From NCBI RefSeq assembly GCF_003672135.1, contig NC_039510.1, forward strand, positions 8,680,001 to 8,744,000: a DNA stretch of 64,000 bases. Direction: 5' to 3'. A program made the position numbers and the translations under genes. This DNA is from Ooceraea biroi (taxonomy: Eukaryota; Arthropoda; Insecta; Hymenoptera; Formicidae). Positions within the stretch are counted from its first letter, which is position 1, and the number at the start of each line of letters is the position of its first letter. This document shows, piece after piece, positions 50,661-62,104 of the stretch. Below the pieces are notes generated by a model that did not search any database, had not been told where the DNA came from, and was given only the letters and a program-made list of their open reading frames with translations.

Positions 50661-53139
50661 GATCAGGAGTGATATCCGCAGGACCCACTGCCTTGTAGAA
50701 ATCCCTTCGTCCTTGGCTCGCAGAGAGAACGCACTTTTTCCAGCAACCTTTATCTCACAGAACAAAGAACGACGACTACAAAATTCGCGCGGCGCACCTT
50801 AAACCGCCCTAGCAGAGCGCCCTCTATCGTCCGAAACTCTAACGCGATCGATTGGTTATCGACCGTCCTATGTCGTCTGATCGATATCGGTAACATCGGC
50901 TGTTTCCGTAACAAATTGATTTGATTGAAAACGATGTAGCATCCCGCGCTAGTCTAACAATAAGTGATCTATCGATTTATTTGTTTCTAAATAATGTCGC
51001 AAACTTTGCTCGTTCTTTATGAGTCAGAGTACTTTTTATCATCTTGAATCACGAAAGCCCTTGACGCGCCGTCTTTTTATGCCTTGATAACACGAAATTA
51101 CGCAATGTCCTACAGTTGCCAGTTATCTTATCGGTCGTTACAAATATTTCATTCGTGATCGGCTTGTGATCGCGACCTATTTCTAACGACACGAGAACTT
51201 TTCAGCTTCGACAATACGAAACTACTCGGCAACCGAGTGAATATCGCGAATCGACCATCTCGATGGATATTTTCGTATACATGTGGTGTGGGGGAACGGT
51301 ACCCCGAAGATTCGGGAGACCGTCTTCTAGACAGACGGTGAAAGGACGATCCAACACGATTCCACAGTTTCTCTTGACTTTTTTCGACTAGTTTCAGGCG
51401 TTGCCTCGATGCAAAAGCATTCCCTTGTTCAAAGTTCCCACGTCCCCGTCCACCGATTCCCGTCGTAGTCGCGCTTTTCATCCGAGAGCTTCAAAAACTT
51501 TCGGCGACGGTCTGAATACTAGGCTGCATTAAACATGAATAAACGATTTATGAGAACAAAACGACTGTGACGAGTTGATGAAAGGTTGTCGGCACGAATA
51601 TAACGACGATTCGCAGAAAATGCGACCAACGTTATCATTCATCAAATTGCTTTGATCTTCTTTATACATACGCATGATCCCGCTTTATTATTCGCTGATT
51701 TAATTAATCGCTTTTTCTGTATCTGTTGTGTGTGTGTGTGTGTGTGTCATTCTTTCGGACGTAACAACACATCGATGAATCGCAGCCGGACACTTGCTTC
51801 ATGGAGCGAGTAAATGAACTTTTTTGGTCATTTGACTTCTCGGAAGCTTCGATCTTCATCCCGCCACGTCGATCACACCGCAGCGACGAAAGTAAACCGA
51901 ATGTTAGACAGTGACTCCGGAGTCACGCAATTGTCGCGAGGATACACGAGATCTTACATAAAGAATTTCCACTCCAAAGAGGTACGGTTCCGCTAAGAGA
52001 AAGATTATATTTCATCGCGTTCCAGTACGTCGTATTTACGAGTTGAGCCGCGGATAACGGAAAAAGAAACCGACTAAAAAAAAGAAAAAAAATATATATT
52101 CCATCGGAGGTGTACGACGAGCACGCGGGGGATAAAAGGATTCAATCGAGCGCGCGAACGCGGCCCGTTTCTCGCGGAGCGGGTACCGGCGGAAACTTCG
52201 GGCTTCAAAGCGATCTCATTTCATGCGCTCACAAAGTTGGCTCCGCTGCGGATTGCCGCAAGCTAATTTGCGAGCGTCAGCTGCGTATTTCTGCAACTAT
52301 TCTGAGTTCCTCGCGGCGTTAACCCCCAGACGGTGCAGGCCGTTAAAAACGACCAATACCAAACGCGAGACTGCTTCCCCTCCCCCCCTCCCCTCCCCCG
52401 AACACATGCTACATCTACTTTTCACTCACGAAATAATTAATTCGCGTGCTCGTAAAACTCGTCACTGGGGACAACAAAATCAGGCGAGGCAGTTGCATTC
52501 TTTTATGATTCTCTGGAAGAGGTATGTAGCGCGATGTCTGCGATATGGCAAGGAAGATTCTCTAGCATCGGTGCTACGCTCTCGTCCCATAATCTAATCA
52601 GCGTATTAAATGAATGATAATGTCTGCTCGTAAATCCATGGCTCGAGAAACGATCTCCCCACGTGCGTCGTGGTTTGAAGACCTGTACATTTGACGCATC
52701 CAACTTCTTTTGGCGCTGCGACATTTTCAAACAAATACTCCACACCCATAGAGAGAAACAAGGCTCTTATCGTAAACTCGAGAAATATACAAACCTAAAA
52801 GTTGCTAAACTTAAATAATCATTAAGCTGTGACAGTAGGGATCCTCTAGAGGCAGCTATGGCAGTGCCTCGTAACGACAATTGTTCCTGAAGCGAGAAAA
52901 TCTAGCATATTTATTATTATTACCAGCATATGTTAAAGCCGCTAATTTTAGTTTTTTAAATTATATTAAAGCAGCTGATTCGCTGATGTATATCAATGCT
53001 GCAAGCGTTATACAGACGTTACGATCAAGACAATCAAGTATCAATAATAAAAAATAGAGATCCGAAATATTTATGTGCAAGCTCTGCTCTTTGATAAAAT
53101 AATATTACTGTTGTATGATGTAACGCCAGGAAATTCTAA
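50661..53139. other. gene-free spacer
   Basis: No exon, RNA or transposon end is recognised. It contains a TG microsatellite at 51725-51747 and an A/T-rich run near 52075-52100. Open frames here are short and without motif. Confidence 0.5.
51725..51747 (+). repeat. TG microsatellite
   Basis: Uninterrupted TG run. Confidence 0.95.
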
Positions 53140-53484
53140 TAATCCAAAGTTCTTAACGACCAGACTGGCAGTTTATTTAAAGGAAAATAGGAACACAACG
53201 TTTCGATCAAAGTTTCTAATCCTTATCAAGTGTTTAACGTAACCGAGTATTTTAACTGAATCTCATTCTAAAACATAATGAAGTCACCAATTTGTTACAA
53301 TAAAAAATACAAAATACAAAAATCACGCAAAAAAAACCAAAGTTAAATAGTAGTAGTGAAAACAATGCAGAGAACAAAACTTACTGGACAAAAGCGATTC
53401 AGGAACTCGAGAAATAATGACTTGTAGAGAGAAACACCTCCGTATGCGATGGAGGTTCACAAACAAGTGAGACATAGACAAAGG

Positions 53485-53740
53485 TTACATGTTTACCAAA
53501 ACGGCATCATAGATACAAGGCAGGTTCTCAACGTCTAATTGTAAGTTAATCGTGTTAGGATGCCATTTTATGAAGATCATTTCGGCGATCTCTCTCTTTC
53601 TTAATCTGCTCTCATGATGCAAAATGTTAATATTCTACCAATCAAAATCGTGTTCGTTAAGTATTCTATGTTTGCTTACGACGGACAAACAGTTATCATT
53701 TTTTTAATTAATGTCTAATTGGTGTTCTCTAATACGAGTA
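53485..53740 (-). pseudogene. Penelope-like GIY-YIG endonuclease C-terminus, inverted copy
   Basis: Mirror image of the plus-strand remnant. It begins inside the domain at TRIREHQLDI, passes HDFDW, meets an in-frame TAG at 53635-53637, and continues in the same frame to a natural-looking stop at 53485-53487. Everything upstream (CxxC, YIGQT) is missing because the palindrome centre cuts the gene. Confidence 0.75.
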
Positions 53741-54058
53741 AACCAAATTAACTGTATGGATTGTGAGGCTTGCTACATAGGCCAAACGAAACGGCATTTG
53801 AATACTCGTATTAGAGAACACCAATTAGACATTAATAAAAAAAATGATAACTGTTTGTCCGTCGTAAGCAAACATAGAATACTTAACGAACACGATTTTG
53901 ATTGGTAGAATATTAACATTTTGCATCATGAGAGCAGATTAAGAAAGAGAGAGATCGCCGAAATGATCTTCATAAAATGGCATCCTAACACGATTAACTT
54001 ACAATTAGACGTTGAGAACCTGCCTTGTATCTATGATGCCGTTTTGGTAAACATGTAA
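53735..54058 (+). pseudogene. Penelope-like GIY-YIG endonuclease C-terminus
   Basis: The frame reads RVNQINCMDCEACYIGQTKR, then TRIREHQLDI and NEHDFDW. These match the Cys-x2-Cys, YIGQT, Arg-Glu-His and HDFDW landmarks of the GIY-YIG endonuclease that ends Penelope-like element proteins. A TAG follows HDFDW at 53906-53908. The same frame then continues (SRLRKREIAEMIFIKWHPN...YDAVL) to a TAA at 54056-54058, which looks like the genuine C-terminus, so TAG is a premature stop. The first Tyr of the GIY motif and all upstream domains are absent. It is not functional on its own. Confidence 0.82.
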
Positions 54059-54313
54059 CCTTTGTCTATGTCTCACTTGTTTGTGAACCTCCATCGCATA
54101 CGGAGGTGTTTCTCTCTACAAGTCATTATTTCTCGAGTTCCTGAATCGCTTTTGTCCAGTAAGTTTTGTTCTCTGCATTGTTTTCACTACTACTATTTAA
54201 CTTTGGTTTTTTTTGCGTGATTTTTGTATTTTGTATTTTTTATTGTAACAAATTGGTGACTTCATTATGTTTTAGAATGAGATTCAGTTAAAATACTCGG
54301 TTACGTTAAACAC

Positions 54314-54342
54314 TTGATAAGGATTAGAAACTTTGATCGAAA
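54314..54342 (+). other. degenerate hammerhead-like core, Penelope 3' region (plus copy)
   Basis: TTGATAA is followed, after one extra G, by GATTAG pairing with TTGATC (54333-54338, with G-T wobbles), then GAAAC. This recalls the hammerhead layout reported in Penelope-like elements, but two of the conserved core bases differ. A mirror copy lies at 53201-53229 on the minus strand. Probably a decayed or divergent motif. Confidence 0.25.
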
Positions 54343-55479
54343 CGTTGTGTTCCTATTTTCCTTTAAATAAACTGCCAGTCTGGTCGTTAAGAACTTTGGA
54401 TTAAAATAATATTACATTACGATACCACTTGAGAGATGCAGAATTCAATTATGACGCCATCATTTCCGGAGTCCTACATGCAGTTTGGATGTTATCCATG
54501 GGTCGTTTCTCGTGCAGGCTAAAAAAAATTTAACGATCTCCCCCGTTAGAGGTAACATCGCTCACTGGGTACCATTCCAGAGAGTGATATTACATGCCAA
54601 TATTCTATCTCGGTTACGGCCATCACTTCGCTATTGACTCGTGACATCGTTTGCACTCGGCGGGCTCTGCCATTCTATCAACGATACGTACCACTCTCTA
54701 TACTCTTTGTCGAATAAAGTGCCATTGAATTCTGATACTCCCGATGTTGCTTCGATCGATACGTGAATAGGATCCAAGCCCGAACAGGATCGTTACCCCT
54801 TCGTCCAATCGCATCTCGTCGTTAGCCATCGTACCATTACGTGATAAGTTGGCGTCTGAAATCTGCATAAAACGATACGAAGGCAGAAGCGCCTTGGCGA
54901 GAATAATCGATACGATTCCCATATTCGCCGGTCGCGTCAGCATAAAAGTATTGAATACGTGGAGAAAAAGAATACACTTCTGGGACTGAACGGAGTTCAG
55001 GCAAAGGTATAAATGTCTTTCGCAAGTGAAACAAAGAAAGAGTTGAAATTAAGGCGAATGATACGGCTTGTTTCTCTCGATCGTTAACTCGGATAGCAGC
55101 TGACAGAACTGACATAAAAATTTCAGTCGATCTCGACTGTATACGGTGACTGTTATCGCCCGTTAGCAATGGGAGTCATATTGCAATGTTTAACGATTCG
55201 ATTGTTCATTCGTCTGGTGCGCGTCAAACAAACGTAAAGCGGCTCAGCTATCGAAAAAAAAGGAGAAAAAAAAGAAAAAACTCGTTTGTGAAATCGATAG
55301 CGACGGCTATCATGAATCCTCGTCGAATCAGACATGAACGACAAACGTAGCGCTTCTGTGAGATCCGCACACAGGTAGAGAGACAGAAAGTGTAAGTGCT
55401 CTCGAGGATTATCCCCCACGCAAGGGATCGAGCCTCGGGGCGCCGTGAGATGGAGGAAAATCAAAGAGTTTCGACGAGG

Positions 55480-55880
55480 ATGAAGGGAGGAAGAACGCGG
55501 GCGAGGGCGAGAGCAAGGGCTTGCCACTGCTCGTGCAGCGTGGCAACGACGAGAGAAGGAAGAAGAGGAAGAGGAGGTGGTGGAGGAGGTGCAGGAGATG
55601 GAGAAGGTGGAGAATGGCGCGGCAGTGCCCCGGCGCTACGACGGTAGCTGTGCATTTCGCTTGTCGAGGCATAAACTGGGACGGTAGACGTGCCGGTATG
55701 AAAATTTCAATCGGCCGGGGCGAAGTGCCGGGCGTAGCGCGCGTAGAGCGTCGAGGAGGCGGCGTCGGCGAAGGTGGAAGACTGTATGGTAGTGGAGGAG
55801 ACTCAGGTGGAGGCACAGGTGGAGGGCGACGAAGAGGTAGGAGGAGAAACGCGACGCGGGGGAGGATGAAGGGAGGTAAA
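55480..55880 (+). repeat. G-rich GGA/GGT low-complexity block
   Basis: Dense GGA, GGT and GGC clusters (for example 55557-55612 and 55756-55850). Three overlapping open frames (two plus, one minus) exist only because the sequence lacks stop triplets. They read as Arg/Gly-rich on one strand and Pro/Leu-rich on the other. The many GG runs could support two-tier G-quadruplexes. Confidence 0.8.
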
Positions 55881-58800
55881 GTGGTTCTGGACCGTGTGGG
55901 TATATCACCTATCTTCGTCCCACTCACAGTCCCGACGCCGCTTGATTCGCCGTACTGCGATCCTTCTCTCTCCTGCCGACGCGTACGAGGCTCTAGCCCG
56001 CGGCGAACTGCATAATTCATGGTCCTGCTACACACCGACCGCCGCTCCGGCGGACCCGCTTCCAGAGGGCCGCCGCCACCCGGCCCTCATTGCACACCAC
56101 CGCCTTCAACCTCCTTCCTTGCCAGGGTCAGCTTTAGTCACGTGCATTGTATGTCATCACGTATATGTGTGTTGCTAGTCCATGCATACAAAAGAAGCGC
56201 GCGCGTGCGCTTATGTACATACGTGTATATAAAGTTGGCCCTACGACCAGGTATACACGCATGTTCGTAACCTCGCGCAGAATGTAGGCGAATATTTCGG
56301 CTGAGTTATGGGCGGATAGCACCCCCCGTTGAGGTAGCGCAGCCCTAACTAGAGGAACACCGCGGGCGCTTTGACCGTTCTCTCGATCGCGTTGGAATAC
56401 CTTCTCTGACGGAGAACAAGATTCGAAGATCGGAATAATGGATCTTTACGAGACCACAAGTCAGCTTGGACAACTTTACGCATCGCTGATCCGTTATAGG
56501 TTTTTTGTAACTTGCACGACCTGCTTTTTCTCCCTCACGTTACCACCTCACGTTGAAACTAACGTTGCTTTTAAGCAGAAGATACTAATGTAATCATAGA
56601 ATTCTTTAATTACAGAATTCACGCGCGTGTAAATTTTCTTTTCTAATTCGCGTCGAGCTCGCGAAGAATATGTACTGCTTGATGCAGGTTGGGATGGGTA
56701 GTGAGATAAAGTACTGTGGTATAAATCTCAAACTCTTAATGCCACGTGAAATATATCAGTGACGCAAAGATCCTGCATTCAGGTAGAATATACGTCAGAG
56801 GGTGCACTTGTAAATTATAACTCTGCTATTTTTGTGAAAAAGGATGTGGAATGCACCAAAAATCGCTTGCTTTTTCACAAAAGCGTCAACAAGGTCGTTA
56901 TTCTCTGTATGTCGACTATTTGTACCCCGAAAATATTTACTTTGTGGAAAGAGTCTCTTTGGGCTTTTATTTTTCGGAATAAGTTTTAAAATATTATTTC
57001 ACACTAATCATTGTCATTTTGATCTCTCATCAAACGCTCGTGAGTTTAAGCTTTTCAGCTTTCGAATATCCGATACAATTAAGAAGATTTTTTGATGATA
57101 TTTTTGTGTGTTTTTGATATTTCGGCTATTGACAGTTGAATAGAATGATCCACATGGATTACCTGAAACATGATCGAACAGATAACGCGGCAATGTCGTT
57201 GTTAAAATCGACTGCACCTCTCGCCTCGCGCTCAGGGTGTGACTCGTTTGGTCCGTGTACACAAACCAATCGGAAGACAAAATGTGTACCCGAAGCTACG
57301 AGGCTGCACGAAATTAATACAGAACCGGCTTTAATCTACGGACGCACCGCGATTCGAAGCGCAGAAAAGGCAGTGAAACAAGATGCAGATATCCCGAGGC
57401 ACGACCAGGAGCCGCAAGTCGTTTTCTCGTCCTGCCGGAGAAGTGTACCGGTTCTTGCGCTGAATAAATGGGAGATGCTCTGCCATCTTGGGTTCCCATC
57501 GCTCGCGCCAGAAGATAAACATCAGCAACAGAGCAACAGCAGCCACAGCACCAACAGCACGGTAGCCAGAGGGACCCTCGTAATTAGCCGGGCTTGCATG
57601 CCTCTTCTTTTTCTCGCGTTAGAAACGCCGCTTCGAAGACTGCGATGCTTGATGGTGTCTATTTATGAACCGCTCGCGAATCGATCAAAGTCTTTTGAAA
57701 ACCGCCGGATGACCGAAAGGTTTCGTAAAAGTTGCTGTGCGAATTCCAAGTGGAGATGCATCTGGCAAAAAGAGATAGGGATCATCGTTAACTTTTGCAT
57801 TTGGAGCGGAAAATATTGGAATCTCAAAGAGCCGAGACTTGTGTCATTCTGCAAATTAATATACATATATATGTGCTAACACTCAGAGACTCAACTCGAT
57901 ATGCTTATATATTATATAATAAAAGCCAGATATTAATATATTATATTTATATAATAAATTTCGAACCTGTTCTCCGATGTGAATCCTTGGCAAAAATAAT
58001 GTAATATTATACATACGTACTTGGTTGTCTTTACGCATCTTGTATCTTTAAACAATGGCAATTATTCGATGGCAATTATCCTTTTATCATCATTTTACAC
58101 ATTTCTTTTATCTTGATGGTACGCTGTAAAAACGGCGATGTAAATGCCGTCTCGCGATTTTTCTCGCGTCGACGACTGCATCTTCACAAGAGGGTCTACA
58201 AAAATAAGTCGCGGCGCGCCCCGGCAATTATGCGAGGACGACTTCGTCGAGTTTTAATTTGCCTGCACTCGAGACCGCCGCGCATTCGTGTACGTAGCAT
58301 TTTCCACGAATTCACGCGCAAATTTATGCATCCAAACGATGGAAACGGATTTCAAAAGAGTACCATGCTTGCTTCTCCTACACTCACCGTAAATTTCGTT
58401 GACTGAGAATTGGACGTTTTCTCGCAAACAAGAGGAAAGATGCTTCAAACGCAAATTTCTCACATGGCTGCAGAAATTCAATAAACAATTTCTCGTTTTT
58501 CAACCGATAGGAAAGCGAGGCACGCATGTTGACTTTGATAGATATTTGCCGAAATTATATTCGATAGATGAGCGTTTTCGTCATATTTTACGCATCTCAA
58601 TTATAGATCAATATACATTATGTTTGAATGGACAAGTCTTCCTTCAAATTGTGAACGTGTAGCCAACAAATTTGAGTGGAGACATAACTTTCTGGAAGGT
58701 CTTGTTCCACGATTTCTTTTTGCCGTTTAGCAAAAAGTCCTTGTATGCGTGTATGCAGAATTTTTACCTACTAGTTTCCTAAACTTTTTTTTCTGCATCG

Positions 58801-58975
58801 TAGAAAACTTCTCGACGAGAAATGACGCGTTTCCCGTCGCGGCTAAAGTAGCGAGTGGCGAAGTCGAGTTTGGATGCGAATTTTTCGCCTGAAGTCGAGA
58901 GAGTTCGTCGACGAACGGCGTTTAACGATCCGGAAACGTTGTAAGTGTAGAGATTAAAGCGTGTATTCGTAATGT

Positions 58976-58990
58976 ACACACACACACACA
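58976..58990 (+). repeat. CA microsatellite
   Basis: Short AC run. Confidence 0.9.
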
Positions 58991-61984
58991 TACACGTACA
59001 GTTGTGGGGATCCGTGCAACAGCACTTTCCTTCCTTCGTCTCCCATTCACACGTTCTTCGGAATGACACGTTGGGAACCGAGCCAAGCCGACTCTACGAG
59101 TGTACGTGCTATAGGAATGTTCCCAAATGGGAATACTTGTCCTAGCTTTTAATTGAATTTTGAATTTCAAGGAAAATAATTATCTTGCTGAAAATAACTT
59201 GAAACAATAGATTTCTTCTTTAACGTCACGTAAAGCGTGTATATATTTTTAATTACATTTACAGTGATGTGAGCTAGAAATTTTATAAGAATACATGAGA
59301 ATCATCGCAACGCGAGGCAGCAAGTTGCTTCATATCAGTGTTAATATCGTTATATTAAAAAAAAACAAAAACACATGCTACGAAAAAGCTTGCTACGAAT
59401 TATTGAGCCCAGAAAAATCTACTATTGCAAGTTGACGCTTTGAACGTATACCGAACGTAATCGGAGCGGCATGATTGATTCGCTGATTCGCTGAACAAAT
59501 TCACGTGTATTCGTTCGTAAAATACGGCTCGTGAGCTGTACAGGCGGATGTAGCTTTATCTAGGGCCCCATCATTCACGTTAATTCCACTTAAGCACCGA
59601 TGCACCTGGCTCGCGAGCTCAACGCGATGAGTGCACGATGCATTCGACAAAAATGAAGAGACGAATGCCATGCAAATCGAGCATTCCAAATGCGCACAAG
59701 GACATCTTATGTAGCAGCATGCAATGGAACCGAGTAGCCAAACGAGGCGGTGCGGCAATTCGAGCGAATGAAAGATGACAGTGTGCGTACTGTGGCAGGC
59801 TGGAACAAACAGGTTACTAAATTCACATAATTTCTTCGTTTCCATGCAGAGTACATACATAGTAGCAACGGTTGCTACTTGAGAGTTGCGCCGGCTTCGA
59901 TGTTCCGGCTGATGACGTAGTCGCTTAAATAAACATTGTTAAAAGAATAATTTATTCATGAAAGAAGCTGCAAACAGGTCGTACCATTTGAACGCGCGTT
60001 TTACGCTCGTACCTGCGACTCTTCTGTGGAACAATAATCATTTCGTGAACCGATACGTATATACCGAAGGCTACGATAAGTAAAAGAGTTATTAATAAAC
60101 TTGTAACGTTTGTGCGTTCGATAAAAAGATTTATTAATTCGGAAATGTAATCAGTTTTCTGTAATTACAAAGATATGATTACTTATTTCCACTTAATGCG
60201 TGTCCGCGAGATACAAAGAGCTCAAGATTCTTCTCCAAGTAAGGTCGTGCGAAATGCGAATCATGCAATTAGAGAGACTCCATTTTACATGTAATTTGTA
60301 ATACGTTATATTTAGCACATTGACACGTAATACAGTATAATCTGAAATGAGAAACACTTTTGAAATGCTATCTGACGCGAGATACAGTCGCTTCGGGGAA
60401 CGTATCTTGCGATGGTAGAATGGAGCATGAATGTTGCATTTAGACCGCACGCGTGTTCGCCACGAGATTATCCTCGGGTCTAATGATTAATTGTATGTCA
60501 CGATTGATCTAATCATCGGCTCAGAAACGAATGCCGTGTCTCGGACACAATCGGTCGAGCGAGCGAGGCGGTTAGAGGTTGGCTGCGCCCTATGACCTTA
60601 ATTACTATGTCGACTAATCGATCGCGCGCATTGTGATCGTACTATGCTCGACACGGGTACCGGCATACGCAACCGCTTCACGCTGAATGGTGTCTTAATT
60701 GCCGGTCGGATAATCCGATTCAGCCACTTAATCGATTATGCTCGTCCATAGAGCCGTCGCAATCGTATCCGCGAATTCTCGAAATGGTATTGGCTACCTA
60801 TTAATGATATACTCTGTCCAGATCCAGATTAGATGCGCACAGATTAGATGAGCACTATGGCTTTTTTCTTGGAATGAGATTGTCATGACGTCATAATCAC
60901 AACACGTGAGAAGATAAATCGCATAAATAGTCAAACACTTGTACTTTTTGTCTTAGTACTTAACTCATCAAAGTTGACTCGTCTCGCCCATGCGAAATCA
61001 GATCGAGCGATTAAACCAATGTATTTGTCGGTGACGACGGGCGTTCCGTTGATTCACGACCGGATACCTACGATAAATTTTCAAGCTTCACCAATCCAGG
61101 ATCGTAACACGATATAAAACGTCGGCGGCCGCGTCGCCACAGATATTTTTGTCGTGAAATAATGAGACGCAGCAAAAGGACTTCTCTAAACTTGGCAGAT
61201 AAGCATCGAGAAGAACAGTCGGCGGTGGTCGAAGGAACCCCCCCGTTAATTAGCCAAAAAGTGAGGCCTCTCCTCTGGTCCCTCTATCGTGGAAGGGGGA
61301 TCCGCTCGCTTTTCTTTCCCGCGCTACGCGCCACGACGGCACCATCGTGAATAAAGTACAGAACCTGCATCCTCTTCCCTCCTGTCCCTCGAAATCCCTT
61401 GCATCGCCGACTATCCGGTACACACGAGTCCTCGCCCCTTCGCATACAAGAGAAGAACCAGCCAAAGAGCCCCACGGCGTTCGCCGTAGCTCTTTCTCCC
61501 GCTCGTAGTATCCTCTCTTTTTCCGTCTTCTTCTCCCGCACTGAACGGCCGATCCTAATCTCGATAATGACGCGTAATGGTTGCTGGCGTGAATGTAGCT
61601 CTTTGTCCGTAGCTCCTGTACCGGTCGTATATCTGTCCGGTACGAGAACCGCGCCATTTCACCCCGGCGAAAAGCACAGGGAGACGAAACGGCCGCTTCC
61701 AGGCTCTTTTTCTACATTCACGTCGCATATCCCCCTTCCCCTTTCCACTCTTCTCTTCCTTTCTCCTCCCACTCACTCACCGCCGCGCCGTGTCGCTCTT
61801 TCCTCCTCGTCCAACCCTCTCCTGCTCCTGCAATGTGCAATCTCTATGCCTGACAAGACGATTTCCTGGAAATTACACTTAATCACTCTTTTCTGTAAAT
61901 TTACGCGGCGATCATGAGCCCTGTGTGTGTCTGTATGTATGCGTTTGTGCGATTTTTAAACCTTTTGTTTTTCTAGGAGCGGTT

Positions 61985-61999
61985 ATGAGAGTTCGATGA
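61985..61999 (+). promoter_or_regulatory. short upstream ORF in the 5' leader of the exon
   Basis: ATG AGA GTT CGA TGA lies eight bases after the predicted acceptor. Its stop overlaps another ATG (61996-61998), which is in frame with the main start 33 bases further on. If the exon is in the mRNA leader, this uORF could modulate initiation. Confidence 0.35.
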
Positions 62000-62028
62000 C
62001 CACAGGCCCGCGGACCATCGACGCTACC

Positions 62029-62104
62029 ATGGACTACCTGCAGACGTGCCTCATCTTTTATCTGCTCATCCTCTGCTTCTGCGGTGGACGTTCCATAGAC
62101 ATAT
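62029..62104 (+). CDS. signal-peptide-encoding first coding exon of an unidentified secreted or membrane protein (partial)
   Basis: The exon runs from 61977 to 62104. It is preceded by a pyrimidine-rich acceptor (TTTGTTTTTCTAG) and followed by a strong donor GTGAGT at 62105. The start at 62029 has an excellent Kozak context (ACC ATG G). It opens 25 codons plus one base, starting MDYLQTCLIFYLLILCFCGG. A short polar N-terminus is followed by a continuous hydrophobic core and then Gly-Gly-Arg-Ser, the form of a cleaved signal peptide. A second in-frame ATG at 61996 would add 11 residues but has a poor context. The rest of the protein lies beyond the window or in exons I cannot recognise. Genes with a separate signal-peptide exon and very long flanking introns are often neuronal adhesion or receptor genes, but identity cannot be given. 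Confidence 0.6.

Larger units (their letters stand above)
53140..54403. mobile_element. head-to-head palindrome of two Penelope-like element 3' ends
   Basis: The arms 53140-53740 and 53803-54403 are inverted copies of equal length (601 bp) with no gaps and only an occasional substitution that I noticed (for example next to the T/A run at about 53701). A 62-bp spacer lies between them. Each arm, read outwards, encodes the end of a Penelope-type GIY-YIG endonuclease, then a 3' untranslated region, a degenerate hammerhead-like core, and the outer end GAACTTTGGATT. The spacer is continuous with the plus-strand copy. No reverse transcriptase domain is present, so both copies are truncated. Such an arrangement could come from Penelope's inverted insertions, from later palindromic duplication, or from an assembly foldback. 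Confidence 0.85.
54404..61976. other. gene-free spacer upstream of the signal-peptide exon
   Basis: No exon can be supported. Notable contents are a G-rich low-complexity block (55480-55880), a CA run (58976-58990) and GC-richer sequence near 55.9-56.1 and 61.2-61.8 kb. A 247-codon plus-strand frame (57136-57879) has no domain and includes a CAG/CAC-rich low-complexity piece. If the exon at 61977 belongs to a long gene, this stretch is its upstream intron. Confidence 0.5.

Noticed and set aside
55409..56035. 208-codon proline-rich minus-strand frame and overlapping Arg/Gly-rich plus-strand frames
   Set aside because: All arise from a stop-poor GGA/GGT block; several frames are open at once and no domain is present.
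57525..57599. Minus-strand signal-peptide-like frame starting at 57599
   Set aside because: It reads as 25 hydrophobic residues then a stop, with no donor before the stop and no good acceptor; it overlaps a CAG/CAC-rich stretch that alone explains the leucine run.
57136..57879. 247-codon plus-strand frame
   Set aside because: It has no recognisable domain, and the Gln/Ser/Asn-rich part comes from a CAG/CAC-rich piece.
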